Part shown: one piece after another, positions 47,247-59,108 of the stretch | Layout: each line of letters opens with the position of its first letter | Position numbering within the stretch: the first letter of the stretch is position 1 | Source: Chamaecyparis obtusa | Taxonomy: Eukaryota; Streptophyta; Pinopsida; Cupressales; Cupressaceae | Direction: 5' to 3' | NCBI GenBank assembly: GCA_027943335.1 | Contig: BSBK01007742.1 | Location: forward strand, 806,001 to 870,000 | Length of the DNA stretch: 64,000 nt | Made by a program: the position numbers and the translations under genes | Notes under the pieces: model-generated | Told to the model about the DNA's origin: nothing | The model's database searches: none | What the model saw: the letters and a program-made list of their open reading frames with translations, nothing else

Positions 47247-48882
47247 GTAGGAACTGTAGAACTGACCTCATACCCCATAGGGTAGCACCATTTCTTTCTA
47301 GGCTCAACTGCTTCAAATCATACACAATCAGTTTCAACCATGAAACAAATTGTGTCCTTGTATTTTTCAACTAAATCCTCAAGAATCCTATATCTTTCCT
47401 TCATTTTCCTTCGAAGAATCTTAGTCATTGCAAACTCACAATCAATCTAGTTCTTTGTCTATCTCCAGTAGCTTTCTAAGATTTGTATAATAGTAAGTAC
47501 ACTATCCTTCCATGCTCTAAGGTGCATTCCAAGAAATTTGTGCTCAATGTGGATGTACATGTGGATTAGAAGTGAACCAAACCTAAATGCTTTTGACTTA
47601 TCTTTCTTGATAATCCTCACATTCTCCAAGAATTCTTGTGCTAGGCTCTCACATAGGTTATATTTTTTTTTTCCCTAACCATTCTATAGGCCATCATGAT
47701 TACCCCCACTGATACAAAATTGGGTCTATTGCTATAGTAAAACATATATCCTAGTAACATTTCTACAAATTTCACATCTTGCTGAAAAATGTCATTCATA
47801 GTCATCGCTCTTTTATCCATTTTTGGAATGAGTTAGGGTCTCTACTTGTTTCTTGATATTTTTCTTAGCTACAGGGAGGGCTCGTGTATTGTCCAACCTA
47901 GTTATCTCATGAATGAATTGACTACATATCTTTACAGGCTGGTCTCCTATCCAGATGAACTAAACATTGATTCTTCTTAGTATTATTTTGAGCCATTCAG
48001 TCTCGTAGAACTCATTTAGAAGGGTTAACTTAATGATAGATTGGTCTTCCAAATGTTTGAACTCTTCTTTCATTTTTCCATCAAAATCTATCATCTCACC
48101 TAATTCCTTATAGGTTTTTGCATCCCCTATGGTCTCATACTTACAATGAATGTAAGCCCTAATATCTTCAACATGTAACATGCCATATGAGGTCTACGAA
48201 AATGCTCCTTCCATATCATCCTGACAAGACTTAAAAGGGTACTTCTTAAATTTTTATCTTGGCCTATTAACTACATCATAGATCACAGGTGCATCCATAA
48301 CTTCTTGAAAGAGTATATGATCTAAATACCTTTAATACACCAAATTCTGGAACTTTTTCTTAAATTGTTCACACAATGTGGTTACTAGATGGTTGTAGTG
48401 CTTCTTAAGTTTGATATCCTTGGTCGTTGATTATCAAAATGTGAGGAAATGATATGATTTAAGGTATTTTATCCATCGTTGGTTGAGTAAGTGCATTTAT
48501 CATAGTTAGCTCAACTTCACACACTATCTAGTCAAACATAAATTTTGTGATCATAGGATATGAATCTCCAAGTACTGCACTCATAGATATAGACTCCATA
48601 ATGTTTGTATACACCATATATAAGATCACATGAACTTATTCCACATAATTAGGTGTTGGATATAACATGTTATTTGCATCCAATACTACCCCTAAGGCCA
48701 TGTGGCCTTCTAGGTTGATGTAGCAATGTTAACAACTTGCAAAGACATAGTAGCATCTACTATCTCTCCCTAAACCAATGCCTTATTGAAATATTTTATC
48801 TTCCATATCTTCTCATCATCTTCATCTACTAGTTTTCTGAAATGACTCTTGAATTCATCCATTTATTCACTAATACTTTTAC
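47247..48882 (-). pseudogene. Element D ORF2 (decayed)
   Basis: Minus-strand reading of the unrecognised ORF2 protein. 48181-47960 is open and begins LHVEDIRAYIHCKYETIG, matching LHLENVKGYLGCKYETL in C (about 51802-51855). Then FIHEITRLDN matches the MIHQITGLP region of B. LVEKYKDTICFMVETD, near 47360-47310, matches the same motif in B and C, and PMGYEVSS follows. Several stops and shifts are present. 48877-48182 holds the Gag end and spacer, too decayed to divide. Confidence 0.75.
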
Positions 48883-49869
48883 TGTTGGCAATTTGGCTGA
48901 GGTATGTACATGAATGTTGTCATTATAACAACATATGTTCCCTATGTAGAGTGCATAAGCTGGAAAGTAAGTATGGAAGGTCGTAGACTAAAATTGTCTA
49001 AGTATGAAACAATGATTTTGACAAAGCACCCGATACAGCTTGTTTTGGTGACGTTCACTGGAGCATGATCAGAGTTTGTGCAGTTGAACATAGACTCTAT
49101 GGTGTCTAAGGATACCCCATCTTAGTGCGTAAAAGAGTATAGATAGTATGGACAAAGTTATGACTATTTTACCGATGACAGAGTACAACCGACAGTGCAG
49201 TATTGAAGACAAAACTAGTAAATGAATTAAGGGATTATTTTGCTTGTCAAAATAATGACTTAATATTATAAAGAGATGAAATTCTAGATGTTTAATCTTG
49301 GATAAAGATATGCAAGCTGACAAGATAAATATATTATGTTTGTATCTTGTATAAATGAAGATGTACTGAGCATACTTGAAATGTAACATGTAATATATGT
49401 AAATTATGATAGCAGCGAAAGTTGTTGATGCGAAGTTGTAAGTAGTACCATATTGTAATCACTAAACATTTGTATTACTTGTTTGGGCAGTGAGCTCATC
49501 TAGTAATCAGGTTTTGTATCTACAACTCCTAACAGGGTTGAGGCTTCTAACAAGGCCTATAGTCCCTTAACCAGGACTGATACACTATATGATTGTAACA
49601 TGCTCCTAACAGGGTCAACATCCTTAACTGGATATCTTTTGATTAGTGGATCTTTGTGGGTACCATCCCCACTGGGGTTTTCCCTTGGCTAGGGTTTCCT
49701 TGAGAACATATCATGTGTTATGAGTTCTTTACATTTATTATTATGTATGCTATTTAGTTTCTTATGCTTTGCATGCACTAAAGTAATCTGTTATATCCAT
49801 AAGTGGGAAAAAGTAAAAGTTTGTGAAATACTGATTCACCCCCCCTCTCAGTATTTTCTATTTCTAACA
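48883..49869 (+). repeat. Element C 5' LTR
   Basis: 987 bp, TGTTGGCAATTTGG...TTTCTAACA. Five TAAC(A/C/T)(A/G)GG-type boxes lie at 49530-49630, and the GTGGGTACCATCCCCACTGG box near 49657 can form a small hairpin. Confidence 0.93.
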
Positions 49870-49871
49870 AT

Positions 49872-49883
49872 TGGTATCAGAGC
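49872..49883 (+). promoter_or_regulatory. Primer-binding site of element C
   Basis: TGGTATCAGAGC, two bases after the LTR. Confidence 0.92.
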
Positions 49884-49940
49884 ACAGTTGCTCAGAGAAG
49901 AAACATTCAAGGAAAACCTAGTAGCTTGAGTAAGATCTCT

Positions 49941-51262
49941 ATGGATATGGATCAATTGTAGAAGAATCTTGAAGAAGCTCTTGAGCAAATTGAAATGCTT
50001 ACTGATGAAAGAAACACCTTGAAAAAGAAGTATGATGATGCAAAGAATCTTATTGACAAATTGAAAGGTAAGATAGAAGATCTGAAATCTGAGAAGGAAT
50101 CTAAAATTCTAGTTGAAGATTGTGAAGATTTAGAAAAAGAAAATGTAATCCTTAAACATGAATTGAAGATAGCAAATATGAAGCTTAGCTTGAAAGATTT
50201 AAATGACAATTTGAGATTTAAAATGAAAGTTTAAAGAATGAAAATGAAGATCTGAAATCTAAACTTGGCAAGGTAACATTTGAATTTGATAAAGTCAAAC
50301 TGCAGTATGATGAACTTGAGAAATACAACAAAATTGTGAAAGGTGAATTGACTCAATCTAAACAACAACTTGAAAGGCTATATTCAAACAGTGAAAAGAT
50401 TGATAAGCAAGTATCCTATGGAAAACCATTCTATGACAAAACTGGTCTTGGATTTAACATATTGAAGATAGTTAGTGAAAGCAAGAAACCAGATCTAAAT
50501 GAATGTGAAAGTAGTGAAGAAAAGAAGTTAGATAAGAATAAATCAGAAGATGCACCAAAGCAAGAAGATGCACCAATGTAAGAAGAATCACCGAAGCAAG
50601 AAGATGCACCGAAGCAAGAAGAACCACCAAAGAAAGAAGAATCATCCAAAAGCATGCGAAGAGAATTCAAAGGTAGATGTTTTGTTTGTAATACTATTGG
50701 TCATATGAAGAGAGATTGTACAAGTAAACAATTCAAACCTCTAAATGGTTATTGCTATAATTGTCATGGTTTTGGACATAGAGCTGTTGAATGTAGAAGA
50801 TCTAACGTTATTGAGAATAATTACAATAGAAGAATGCCTAGAAATACTAACAATGCAGATCAGAGATCAACTGAAGACATGAGAAGAGGAAATTTAATAG
50901 TATGTTTCAGATGCAACAAAATTGGACATATTGCTAGAAATTGCAGGACACAAATCAATTAGCAAATACCTAGATATGGAACCAATGGAATCACTTGTCA
51001 GATATGTAACAAGATTGGACACACAACAAGATTTTGTAGAATGAACAATGGAGGTTATCATCATAAGCCTAACCCTAGAAACTATGCAAGAAGGAATGAA
51101 AATGCAGGAAACAAAGAGAAAGGTTGTTGTAGCAATGAAGATGAAGTAAAATTTTTTAAAGGCACAGATCAAGGAGGTATATTCAGCATGGAAGGTAATC
51201 AGGAAGGTAATGTATCTGATGGTAAGAATTATTCTTTACCTAACCCTTCTTTAAGCACTTAA
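49941..51262 (+). pseudogene. Element C coiled-coil/CCHC protein (Gag-like, broken)
   Basis: It starts at ATG 49941 (MDMDQL, then a TAG). The N-terminal half is coiled coil (LTDERNTLKKKYDDAKNL). The frame shifts near 50225. A repeated KQEDAP/KQEEPP stretch follows at about 50545-50640, then four complete zinc knuckles (CFVCNTIGHMKRDC near 50688, CYNCHGFGHRAVEC, CFRCNKIGHIARNC, CQICNKIGHTTRFC near 50997). Stops at 50579 and 50960. No capsid domain is seen, as in B. Confidence 0.88.
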
Positions 51263-51647
51263 ATTATGAAAATTTTTGTAGTTTAGGAACTTAGAATTAG
51301 TGTAGAGTTATATTTTGAATGAGTTAAGTTTTGTGCAGTTAGATGAAGGTTTTTTATGTTATACTAATGCTATGGTTAAGTGTGCAAAAAGAAATATTGT
51401 GTTTTGCGAGGTTGCAAAAAGATTTATGGTTGCAGGTTTACAGAATAAACTTTTTTGCATTTTCGCAACAAAATTATTGAATGTGATGTTAGATCGAGTA
51501 AATGCTAAGTGTTAAAAGATTGAAATCAAAGTTATTATGACTATCAAGTGATTAGAAGTGATTTGGAAGTGATTTGCAGAAGTTTGAAGTGCCGACCTAG
51601 AGAAAGCCCTAATTTTGTGAATTTGAGGTATTTATTCGACTACGATC
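51263..51647 (+). other. Element C spacer between Gag-like ORF and ORF2
   Basis: About 385 bp, AT-rich, with no recognisable feature. It corresponds in place and size to 13562-13978 of B. Confidence 0.5.
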
Positions 51648-54600
51648 TTGAAACGGCTTAAGAAATCAGATATAGTCATGGATGTGTCATTGATTCACAA
51701 CATTAAGGATAAGAATAGACCTAGAAATAAGAAAGATCTAGTTGAACCCTTAGAAAGAGATGCTAGTTTAGCCTTATCAGCCGTAGCATACGGAGTTCTT
51801 CATTTAGAGAATGTTAAAGGTTATCTTGGATGCAAGTATGAAACCCTAAGGGATTATGATTTTAATGGTGAATATAAGAAGTTGTACAACTCAAATAACA
51901 AGGTTATGAACATCTAGAAAATAATGAAATCATTGAGTACTCTATGAAATATGAATTTGATGATGAGGAGTCTACTAAGATCATTTTGAGTAGGATTCAT
52001 AATGGAAAATTTTGGTTAGAAGATAGAGTTATAGACATAAGTACAGACCTAATTCATCATGTGACTAGATTATCAAAAACTAGTGCAATTCCACTGAATG
52101 AGAAAAACATGAGAAAGATTGTGATTGAAAACACCGGTTCAGTATACAATGGTAGAGGTATAGTCATTAATAAGATTAAGCAAGATGATGTAAAATACTT
52201 GTGTAAGATTTTGACAACAAAGTTCTGTCAAAGCTCTAGAGAAGATGATATGCCAACAGGTATGGTACACATTACTTATTTGATGTGTGTGGAGAAGAAG
52301 CCTGTGGATTTGTGTGAAATTCTGAGAATATAGTTATTTGAGAATTTAGGGAAGATAAAGAAAGCTAAATACACTCACTTTAGATTTTCCTCATTGGTTA
52401 CTTACATGTTCTTCCACTTGTTTTGAAGATTTCCTTACACTATTGAATGGAACGATGGTGAGAATACTATGGCAAGAATCAATAAAGTCTACATGAAACA
52501 TCTTATTGAGAAGGTTAATGATAGTGTAAAGTTAGTATTGAAATTTTTTTAGAACATTGTGGTAAATAGATCAAGAATTCCTCCATCCCTAGTTGAGAAA
52601 TACAAAGATGATATATGTTTTATGGTTGATACTGATTTCACTTACATTGAGGTAGTAGAACCTAGACATGAATTCATAGACCCTCTTGGCTATGAAATCT
52701 CTGAAGTTGAAACAGAAGGTTATGTTAGTAGATTGTTGAAAAGTAAAGTCGATGCTCATAGCAACATATTTGGAACATATGATTAAAACTTTGGTTCAGA
52801 AAAGTCACTTAAGGAAGAGAAACAATCAAAGAAGAGAGTGGAGTCTACAATAAAGAAAATTCTAAAAGAATCAGGTATGAGTGAGTAGGAATTTGATATT
52901 GCAAAGAAGATTGTAGAAGCAATAAGGCAAAGTGAGATATTATCAGTCCCACCTTTGGCATTAAGTGCAGAACCCATTCAAGTAAAGGTAAAGGTTGAAG
53001 AACCTAAGAAGGAATGAGGAATCAGTCAGACAAAGAAACCCTTTTCTTCAGCATCAAGCAAAAGAATGAAGGCAAGTGCTTCAGGACTGAGTAAAAGATA
53101 GAAAACAATTGTTTCACCAATACCTAGAAGAGTTGCAGAAATAAAAGATGATGAAGTGACAGCAAAGAAGAAATCATGGAAACCAAGGATAGAAAGAGTT
53201 AATGAAGATATAATGTAGCATGGAGACTTTACCAAAATGAATAAATACTATGATTTATATGTATCCTCTGACAGATTGAATCTTGAGAATGCAATGGTTA
53301 CACATATGATTTTGTCTAACAAGAAATTTGATACTATTCATGGAAAGATACCACAAGATTTGTACAATAGACTTGTGAGAAGAAAGATGAGAGCACAAGA
53401 AGAAGATACCAAAATGAGAGAGAATGTGATTAGATAGTTCTATGAGATAAGAGATGATGACCATCTTAAATAGATCCTCAAGCCACTTGAGACCCTATTG
53501 AGAACCAAAAGAAGAATTATACAAATAATGGGAGGATAGTATGAGCAAGTAAAGACTAAAATTGAACAGGCAGTTGTGGAAGTGCTAGCTAACTTGGTAG
53601 TAGGAAAAGATAGTAAAGATCAATCAGTTACAGAACCAGCAAAGAAACAGAGTTCAAAACAAGCAGAGGCAGCAGCAGAGGTAGTTGAAGTTGAAGATAT
53701 TCCCTCTTATTCCATAAACATTGGCATAAAATCTATGGACATTGAAGGAAATAAAGTTACTTTAGATTCAGATGATGCGGTACTCAACAGTTTGGATAAC
53801 ATTGTTAACAATTTGGATTTGGGAGAGCAAGAAAGGACTATTGGAACAGAGACTACACATACTAAAGTGAAAATGGAAACATAGGCCCCTACACCTACTG
53901 GAACACAAGAAGACATCAGTCTTACTCCTAAGACTGGAAAGGAGAAAGGAATAGAAACATTGATTGAAGATTTGAACAAGGAAGTTGATGATGATGATCA
54001 AATAGAGTTGATCACCTCTTTAAGCAAAATTATTGGAAAGAACAAGAAAGTTAAGAATTTGGAAGGTAGTTTTAAAGACTTGACTGAGAAGCTACAAAGT
54101 GTCATATCTACAAAAGTCTTTGATTCAGATCCACTTGAAAGAGAAAAGATGGTAAATAAATCTTTTGATATTGAATTCACTAATTTAACTGATATTGCTA
54201 AGGTTAAGGCTCAGACAGCTTATGAAGTTGAGATGTTGCAGAACATAAGTCTAAATATCAAGAATGACATTGTCAGCCTTGATAGACACATTAAGGACTT
54301 AAGGAAACATCTTGAGACTGGAAATTGTTTATACATTCAGTGTACAAAGTCTAAAAATATTTTAATTCAAGAAGAAAAGAAGATAAAAGAGAAGCAAGAT
54401 GAGATTGCAGCAGAAACAAACTCTTTGGCTAGCCTAAACATAAAGATCAGAACAGTTGAGAATAAGATCAAAAAATTATGTGATGAAATAAGGATTTTAA
54501 ATGATGAGAAAAATAACAAATCTATCAAAATAAACATCTTGAGAGATCATGTCTCAATCAAGTTGACCATAGTCAAAGAGTAGCTAGATGAATGTCTTAT

Positions 54601-54781
54601 TGCTAAGACAACATTTTAGAAATTCAATTTTGAGTCCCTCCAAGCTTGTTAGATTGTAGCATACCGATTGAGTACTTTACTCAATGTAGCAGAATCAATA
54701 GAGAAGGAATGGGAGAAAGATTTTGAGACTTGGAAGATACATTTTGCAGATTGTGTTGCAAGCCTACCGGCTTTGCAATAA
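51648..54781 (+). pseudogene. Element C ORF2: large unrecognised protein (decayed)
   Basis: About 1,045 codons. A frameshift lies near 51920; afterwards one frame runs to 54781 with about 14 stops, mostly TAG. Shared with B and D: IHNGKFWLEDRVIDIS (B: IHDGKIWLEQTIEIT), LIHHVTRL, LVEKYKDDICFMVDTD near 52586-52635, NIFGTYD near 52766. Then a Lys/Glu- and Ala-rich middle and a long C-terminal coiled coil (53960-54583 open). Same length and domain plan as B ORF2. Function unknown. Confidence 0.8.
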
Positions 54782-54840
54782 GATAGTAAGGTAAAAGTTT
54801 TGACACAATTTTTTGTATATCCCTTTCCACCCTTTATTTT

Positions 54841-55086
54841 GTCATTGTTGTCAAAGGGGGAGAGATACTTAGAAAATTGTCTATATATGATAAGGAAGGA
54901 TACTCATAGGGGGATTTCTATGGAGTATTATGAAGTGTTATAGATTATTGTATGCATTTTGAGGAGATATAAGGATAGTATACTTATTTTATACTATGGC
55001 CACATTTTTGATGCAATTTTGAGATTTTTGACTTGTACACTTAGCCAATTTTCTCATATGTTGCCACCAATGACAAAGGGGGAGAT
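54841..55086 (+). promoter_or_regulatory. Element C polypurine boxes
   Basis: Distal CATTGTTGTCAAAGGGGGAG (54844-54863), a weaker TAGGGGGA (54907), and proximal CAATGACAAAGGGGGAGATT (55067-55086) abutting the LTR. Confidence 0.8.
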
Positions 55087-56074
55087 TTTTGGAAATTTGG
55101 CTGAGGTATGTACATGAATGTTGTCATTATGGAAACATATGTTCCCTATGTAGAGTGCATAAGCTAGAAAGTAAGTATGGAAGGTCACAGACTAAAATTG
55201 TCTAAGTATGAAACAGTGATTTTGACAGAGCACCTGATACAATTTGTTTTGGCAATGTTCACTAGAGCATGATCAGAGTTTGCACAGTTGAACATAGAAT
55301 CTATGGTGTCCAAGGATACCCCATCTCAGTGTGCAAAAGAGTACAGATAGTACAGACAAATTTATGACTATTTTACCGATGATAGAGTACAACCAACAAT
55401 GCATTTTTTAAGACAGAACTAGTAAATGTATTAAGGGATTATTTTGCTTGTCAAAATAATGACTTAATATTATAAAGAGACAAAATTCTAGATGTTTACT
55501 CTTGGATAAAGATATGCAAGCTGACAAGAGAAAGATATTATGTTTTTATCTTGTATAAATTAAGATGTACCGAGCATACTTGAAATGTAACATGTAATAT
55601 ATGTAAATTATGATAGCAACGAAAGTTGTCGATGCGAAGTTGTAAGCAGTACCATATTGTAATCAGTAAACATTTGTATTACTTGTTTGGGTAGTGAGCT
55701 CATCTGGTAATCAGGTTTTGTATCTACAACTCCTAATAGGGTTGAGGCTTCTAACAAGGCCTATAGTCCCTTAACCAGGACTGATACACTATATGATTGT
55801 AATAGGATCCTAATAGGGTCAACATCCTTAACCAGATATCTTTTGATTAGTGGATCTTTGTGGGTACCATCCCCACCAGGGTTTTCCCTTGGCCAGGGTT
55901 TCCTCGAGAACATATCATGTGTTATGAGTTCTTTACATTTACTATTAAGTATGCTATTTAGTTTCTTATGCTTTTCATGCACTAAAGTAATTTTTTATAT
56001 CCATAAGCGGGCAAAAGTAAAAGTTTGTGAAATAATGATTCACCCCACCCTCTTAGTATTTCCTATTTCTAACA
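55087..56074 (+). repeat. Element C 3' LTR
   Basis: 988 bp, matching 48883-49869 with scattered substitutions. Its first bases read TTTTGG in place of TGTTGG. It ends TTTCTAACA, then TSD TTTAC. Confidence 0.93.
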
Positions 56075-56079
56075 TTTAC

Positions 56080-57065
56080 CACTGTAACCAATATTCTTCT
56101 TTATAGCCATAGGTGGTGGTCCTCTTCTATTGTTCATTCCATTATACTTGCAAAACTTCACTATGTGTCCTAAGTTGTTGCATTTGAAACATTTAGGTGG
56201 TCTTCTGTTCTGATTAACCTGCAGCTCACAATATCTTGCAGTATGCCCAAGGTTATTTCATTTGTAGCATGCGATCTTTGCTATTGATTCTTCTCTGATG
56301 TAATCTTGTTTATTTATAGACTGATCAGGTTTCCTACATTCTACTTTCTTATGTCCATATGCATAACAATTATAATGATAAAAGGACCTTTACTTCTGCA
56401 AGCTCTTTTCATGTATCCAAGTTTGTTGCATCAAAAGAATCTACCTTTGAAAGGTCTTATATGATCTTTAGGCTCTTCAAAAGTGGATCTATTTTCAATC
56501 TTCACTTCATGTGATTCATGGTGAGTCTTAGAACATTCTCCTTCATTGTACCCAATTCTAGTAATGTCTCCTTTAGGTTTCTGTCTCTCTCTTTGTTTAT
56601 CAAATTTATCACTGCTCATGTGTAACTTTTCAATGTGCAATTTTGATTGAGCGAGTTTACCTTTTATGATCTAATTATATTTCTCCAATTCATTCATTTT
56701 TCCTTGTAGTGATCAAGTTATATCTACATCTCTCCTATCTATATGTTTTCTTCTTTCAGAGTCTGTTCAACTTTGTATCTTGCATCCTTTTCATGTTGAA
56801 TCTCTTTAATCACTAGATGATTAATTTGTTCATTTTCTTGCTCCAACTTATTTATTTGGTCTGATGTATCATTATCTAAATCCTCTTTGATCTTATCCAT
56901 AAGGTCTTGTCTTTGAATTCATGAAAGTTTAAGTTTTTCCTTTAGTTTCTTAATGAAACCTTTTTCTCTTCTTAATTTGAATTTCAATTCACCATTCTCA
57001 GCCTTTTGTTTGTCTAGGTCATCAAGTGTTGCTTGAAAGTTCTCTTGCAAACTTTCTAAATCCAT
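56080..57065 (-). pseudogene. Element D coiled-coil/CCHC protein (Gag-like, decayed)
   Basis: The minus-strand ATG at 57065 (MDLESLQENFQATLDDLDKQ) opens a coiled-coil reading, then several stops. 56640-56431 is open. Zinc-knuckle remnants follow towards 56080 (CFKCNNLGHIVKFC near 56195-56155, YGHKKVEC near 56350), some lacking a Cys. The plan is as in B and C. C inserted just past the last knuckle. Confidence 0.8.
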
Positions 57066-57110
57066 TCTAATCTCCCTTAAGCTATTAGGATTTCTCTCTA
57101 AGGGCCAATA

Positions 57111-57122
57111 GCTCTAATACCA
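57111..57122 (-). promoter_or_regulatory. Primer-binding site of element D
   Basis: On the minus strand TGGTATTAGAGC, which is TGGTATCAGAGC with one C-to-T change. Confidence 0.85.
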
Positions 57123-57124
57123 AT

Positions 57125-57669
57125 TGTTAGGATTAAGTAATACTGAGAGGTGGGGGTGAATCAATATTACAACACTTTACTATAAACTTAAGCCAATTTC
57201 AAATAAATTGTATGAATGCTGAAATGAAAAGAACATAAACACATAACACATAACTCATAACACCATTATTTTTTTTGAGGAAACCTTGACCAAGGGAAAA
57301 CACCAATGGGGATGGTACCCACAACTATGCACTAAAATATAGAATCCCTATGAGGAGATCTATTTTTGTTAGGAGCTAAGTATTACATAGTACATTTCCT
57401 TGTTAGAGGTATACAAAAACCCTATTAAAGGTGTGGTGAGCTTACAACTCTTACAATCAAAATTATGTTACAAAAGTTTTCTTCAATAATGAAAAATAAA
57501 AGCATCTATCATGATGTGATAGTTCCAATTATGTTTCACATTAGCCTCTGTTAATCACTAATCTCACATCTACTATTAGTCATCACTAATATCCCAAATT
57601 TGCATCCATCATACATACATGGCTGTCACACTTATCGCTTCCACAAAACACTCTATAATTATATAAATT
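57125..57669 (-). repeat. Element D 5' LTR, inner part
   Basis: Minus-strand LTR ending ACTTAATCCTAACA. It matches the end of solo LTR S (CCTAATCCTAACA) and its TGGGTACCATCC box, so D and S are one LTR family. It is interrupted by S at 57669/57670. Confidence 0.87.
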
Positions 57670-58706
57670 TGTTGGCATGTGATGGTTTGAAGTACTAGGA
57701 ATCACTTAAGGGTTTTCATTTATGGAAACACTTATGATAGAATGATCACATTTTGTGGAGATTTCCATTGGAATCTCAGTCATGAAAATGACTAAGTCCA
57801 GAATCAGGATAACAGGGTATAGTGGCATAGTTTTGGTCAGAGATGAAGATATTTGAGGTATTATGGCTTAAAAAGTTAAATGGAGGTATTTTGGGATATA
57901 CACATGCTTCAATTAAGAGTGCATAAGTTTTGGTTATTAGATCTGTGAGATACAGTGTTAGGAAGATATGCGAAGGCAATAAAATAGTGTAACAGGGTAT
58001 ATGAATAGTTTCAAAGATTAAAGAAGGTAAAGTGAATATGCTAATGTGCTAAGATAGGTGAATAAATTATATTTCCAACTCTTTGACATTGTAAGAGCAT
58101 CAAATCCATAAATAACATTTGCATGAGTTATTGTTATGGTTTGCATGATAATTGTGAAGCTGACTATAAGGTTGATTTAGTATAATTATGGAGTGTTTTT
58201 GTGAAAGAGAAGCATGGTGATGATTATGATGAATAAGTAAGGTTGCAAATATAAGAGTAGAGATTAGATGCAAGATCAATAAGAGGCTAAACTACAATTG
58301 GAACTATCTAAGCAAGATAAGTACTTGTATTATTCCCCTTTTGAGAACTATTTTGAGACAAGTATTGATTGTAAAAGCAATGTGCTCACCATCCTTAACT
58401 AGGTGTTTTGTTTACCCCTAATAGGGTTTTTTATTCCTCTATCAAGGAAATATACAATGTAAAATTTAGCTCCTAACAGGGATACTATATTTTAGTGCAT
58501 ATTTGTGGGTACCATCCTGACTATGGTTTTCCCTTTGGCTAGGGTTTCCTTGAGAACAAATCATGGTGTAATGAGTAATGTATTATGATTATATGTTGTT
58601 TTGATTTCTACATTACTTTGGATTATTTATAATTGTTTAAACTTAAAGAGATCAAAGTTCTATAATATTGATTCACCCCACCTCTCAGTATTACCTAATC
58701 CTAACA
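57670..58706 (+). mobile_element. Element S: solo LTR of the D family, in opposite orientation
   Basis: 1,037 bp, TGTTGGCATGTGATGG...CCTAATCCTAACA, with no internal sequence. Flanks are AAATT (57665-57669) and TAATT (58707-58711), a TSD with one mismatch. A solo LTR results from recombination between the two LTRs of a full element. It gives the complete D-family LTR, which D itself lacks here. Confidence 0.88.
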
Positions 58707-58711
58707 TAATT

Positions 58712-59108
58712 CTACCATCCAATCAGCTCTCAAATACAATACAAAACATAATAATTATTTATAAAAATGATAAATAAAGAGTTGAAGATCTTATATTACC
58801 AAAGTGTCAATAATGTACAACATTCACCTAACTTAGCACATTACTATTCCATCTAGCCTTCCCTCAATCATCACCACTATTCATATGTCCTGTTTCACTA
58901 TTTGTTTATCTTTCCATGCCTTCATAACATTGTAATTAACTGATATCAACACTAAAACACATGAGACCTTAACTAAGGGTCGTGCATATCCCAAACTATC
59001 TTTCTCTAAGTTTGTAAGCCATAACACATCATATATCACCTTCCTTGACCAAAACAATATTGCAATATACTATAACTCTGATTCTGTACTTAGTCTTTTT
59101 CATGACCG
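58712..59108 (-). repeat. Element D 5' LTR, outer part
   Basis: It continues the D LTR beyond S. Read on the minus strand it aligns with S from GTCATGAAAA(A/T)GACTAAGT (S 57779) to the S insertion point. The first ~110 bp of the LTR lie beyond F, outside the window. GACCG at 59104-59108 should be the F target copy. Confidence 0.85.

Larger units (their letters stand above)
48883..56074 (+). mobile_element. Element C: non-autonomous LTR retrotransposon of the B type
   Basis: 7,192 bp, LTRs 48883-49869 and 55087-56074, perfect TSD TTTAC (48878-48882, 56075-56079). Initiator-Met primer site, coiled-coil/CCHC gag, ORF2, repeated polypurine boxes. No enzyme domains. Same plan as B but a different subfamily: the LTRs share only short boxes. 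It is inserted into D, a relative with the same plan. Confidence 0.93.
9941..59108 (-). mobile_element. Element D: non-autonomous LTR retrotransposon, oldest layer of the nest (interrupted)
   Basis: D is the host into which A, T, C, S and F inserted. On the minus strand it reads: 5' LTR (59108-58712 and 57669-57125), primer site, coiled-coil/CCHC gag (57065-56080), ORF2 (48882-47247, then 10047-9941). The ORF2 reading resumes across T: the right-hand piece ends in a PMGYEVSS-type stretch, and the 107-bp left-hand piece continues with a reading that aligns roughly with the same place in element C. Its first LTR bases lie beyond F, and its 3' part lies left of the window beyond A. No RT, integrase or protease is seen. 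The joins are inferred from TSDs (GTAGG for T, TTTAC for C) and homology. Confidence 0.8.

Noticed and set aside
47960..48181. Independent small minus-strand gene
   Set aside because: It matches the N-terminal part of ORF2 in C and lies in line with the other D ORF2 pieces, so it is a fragment of D.
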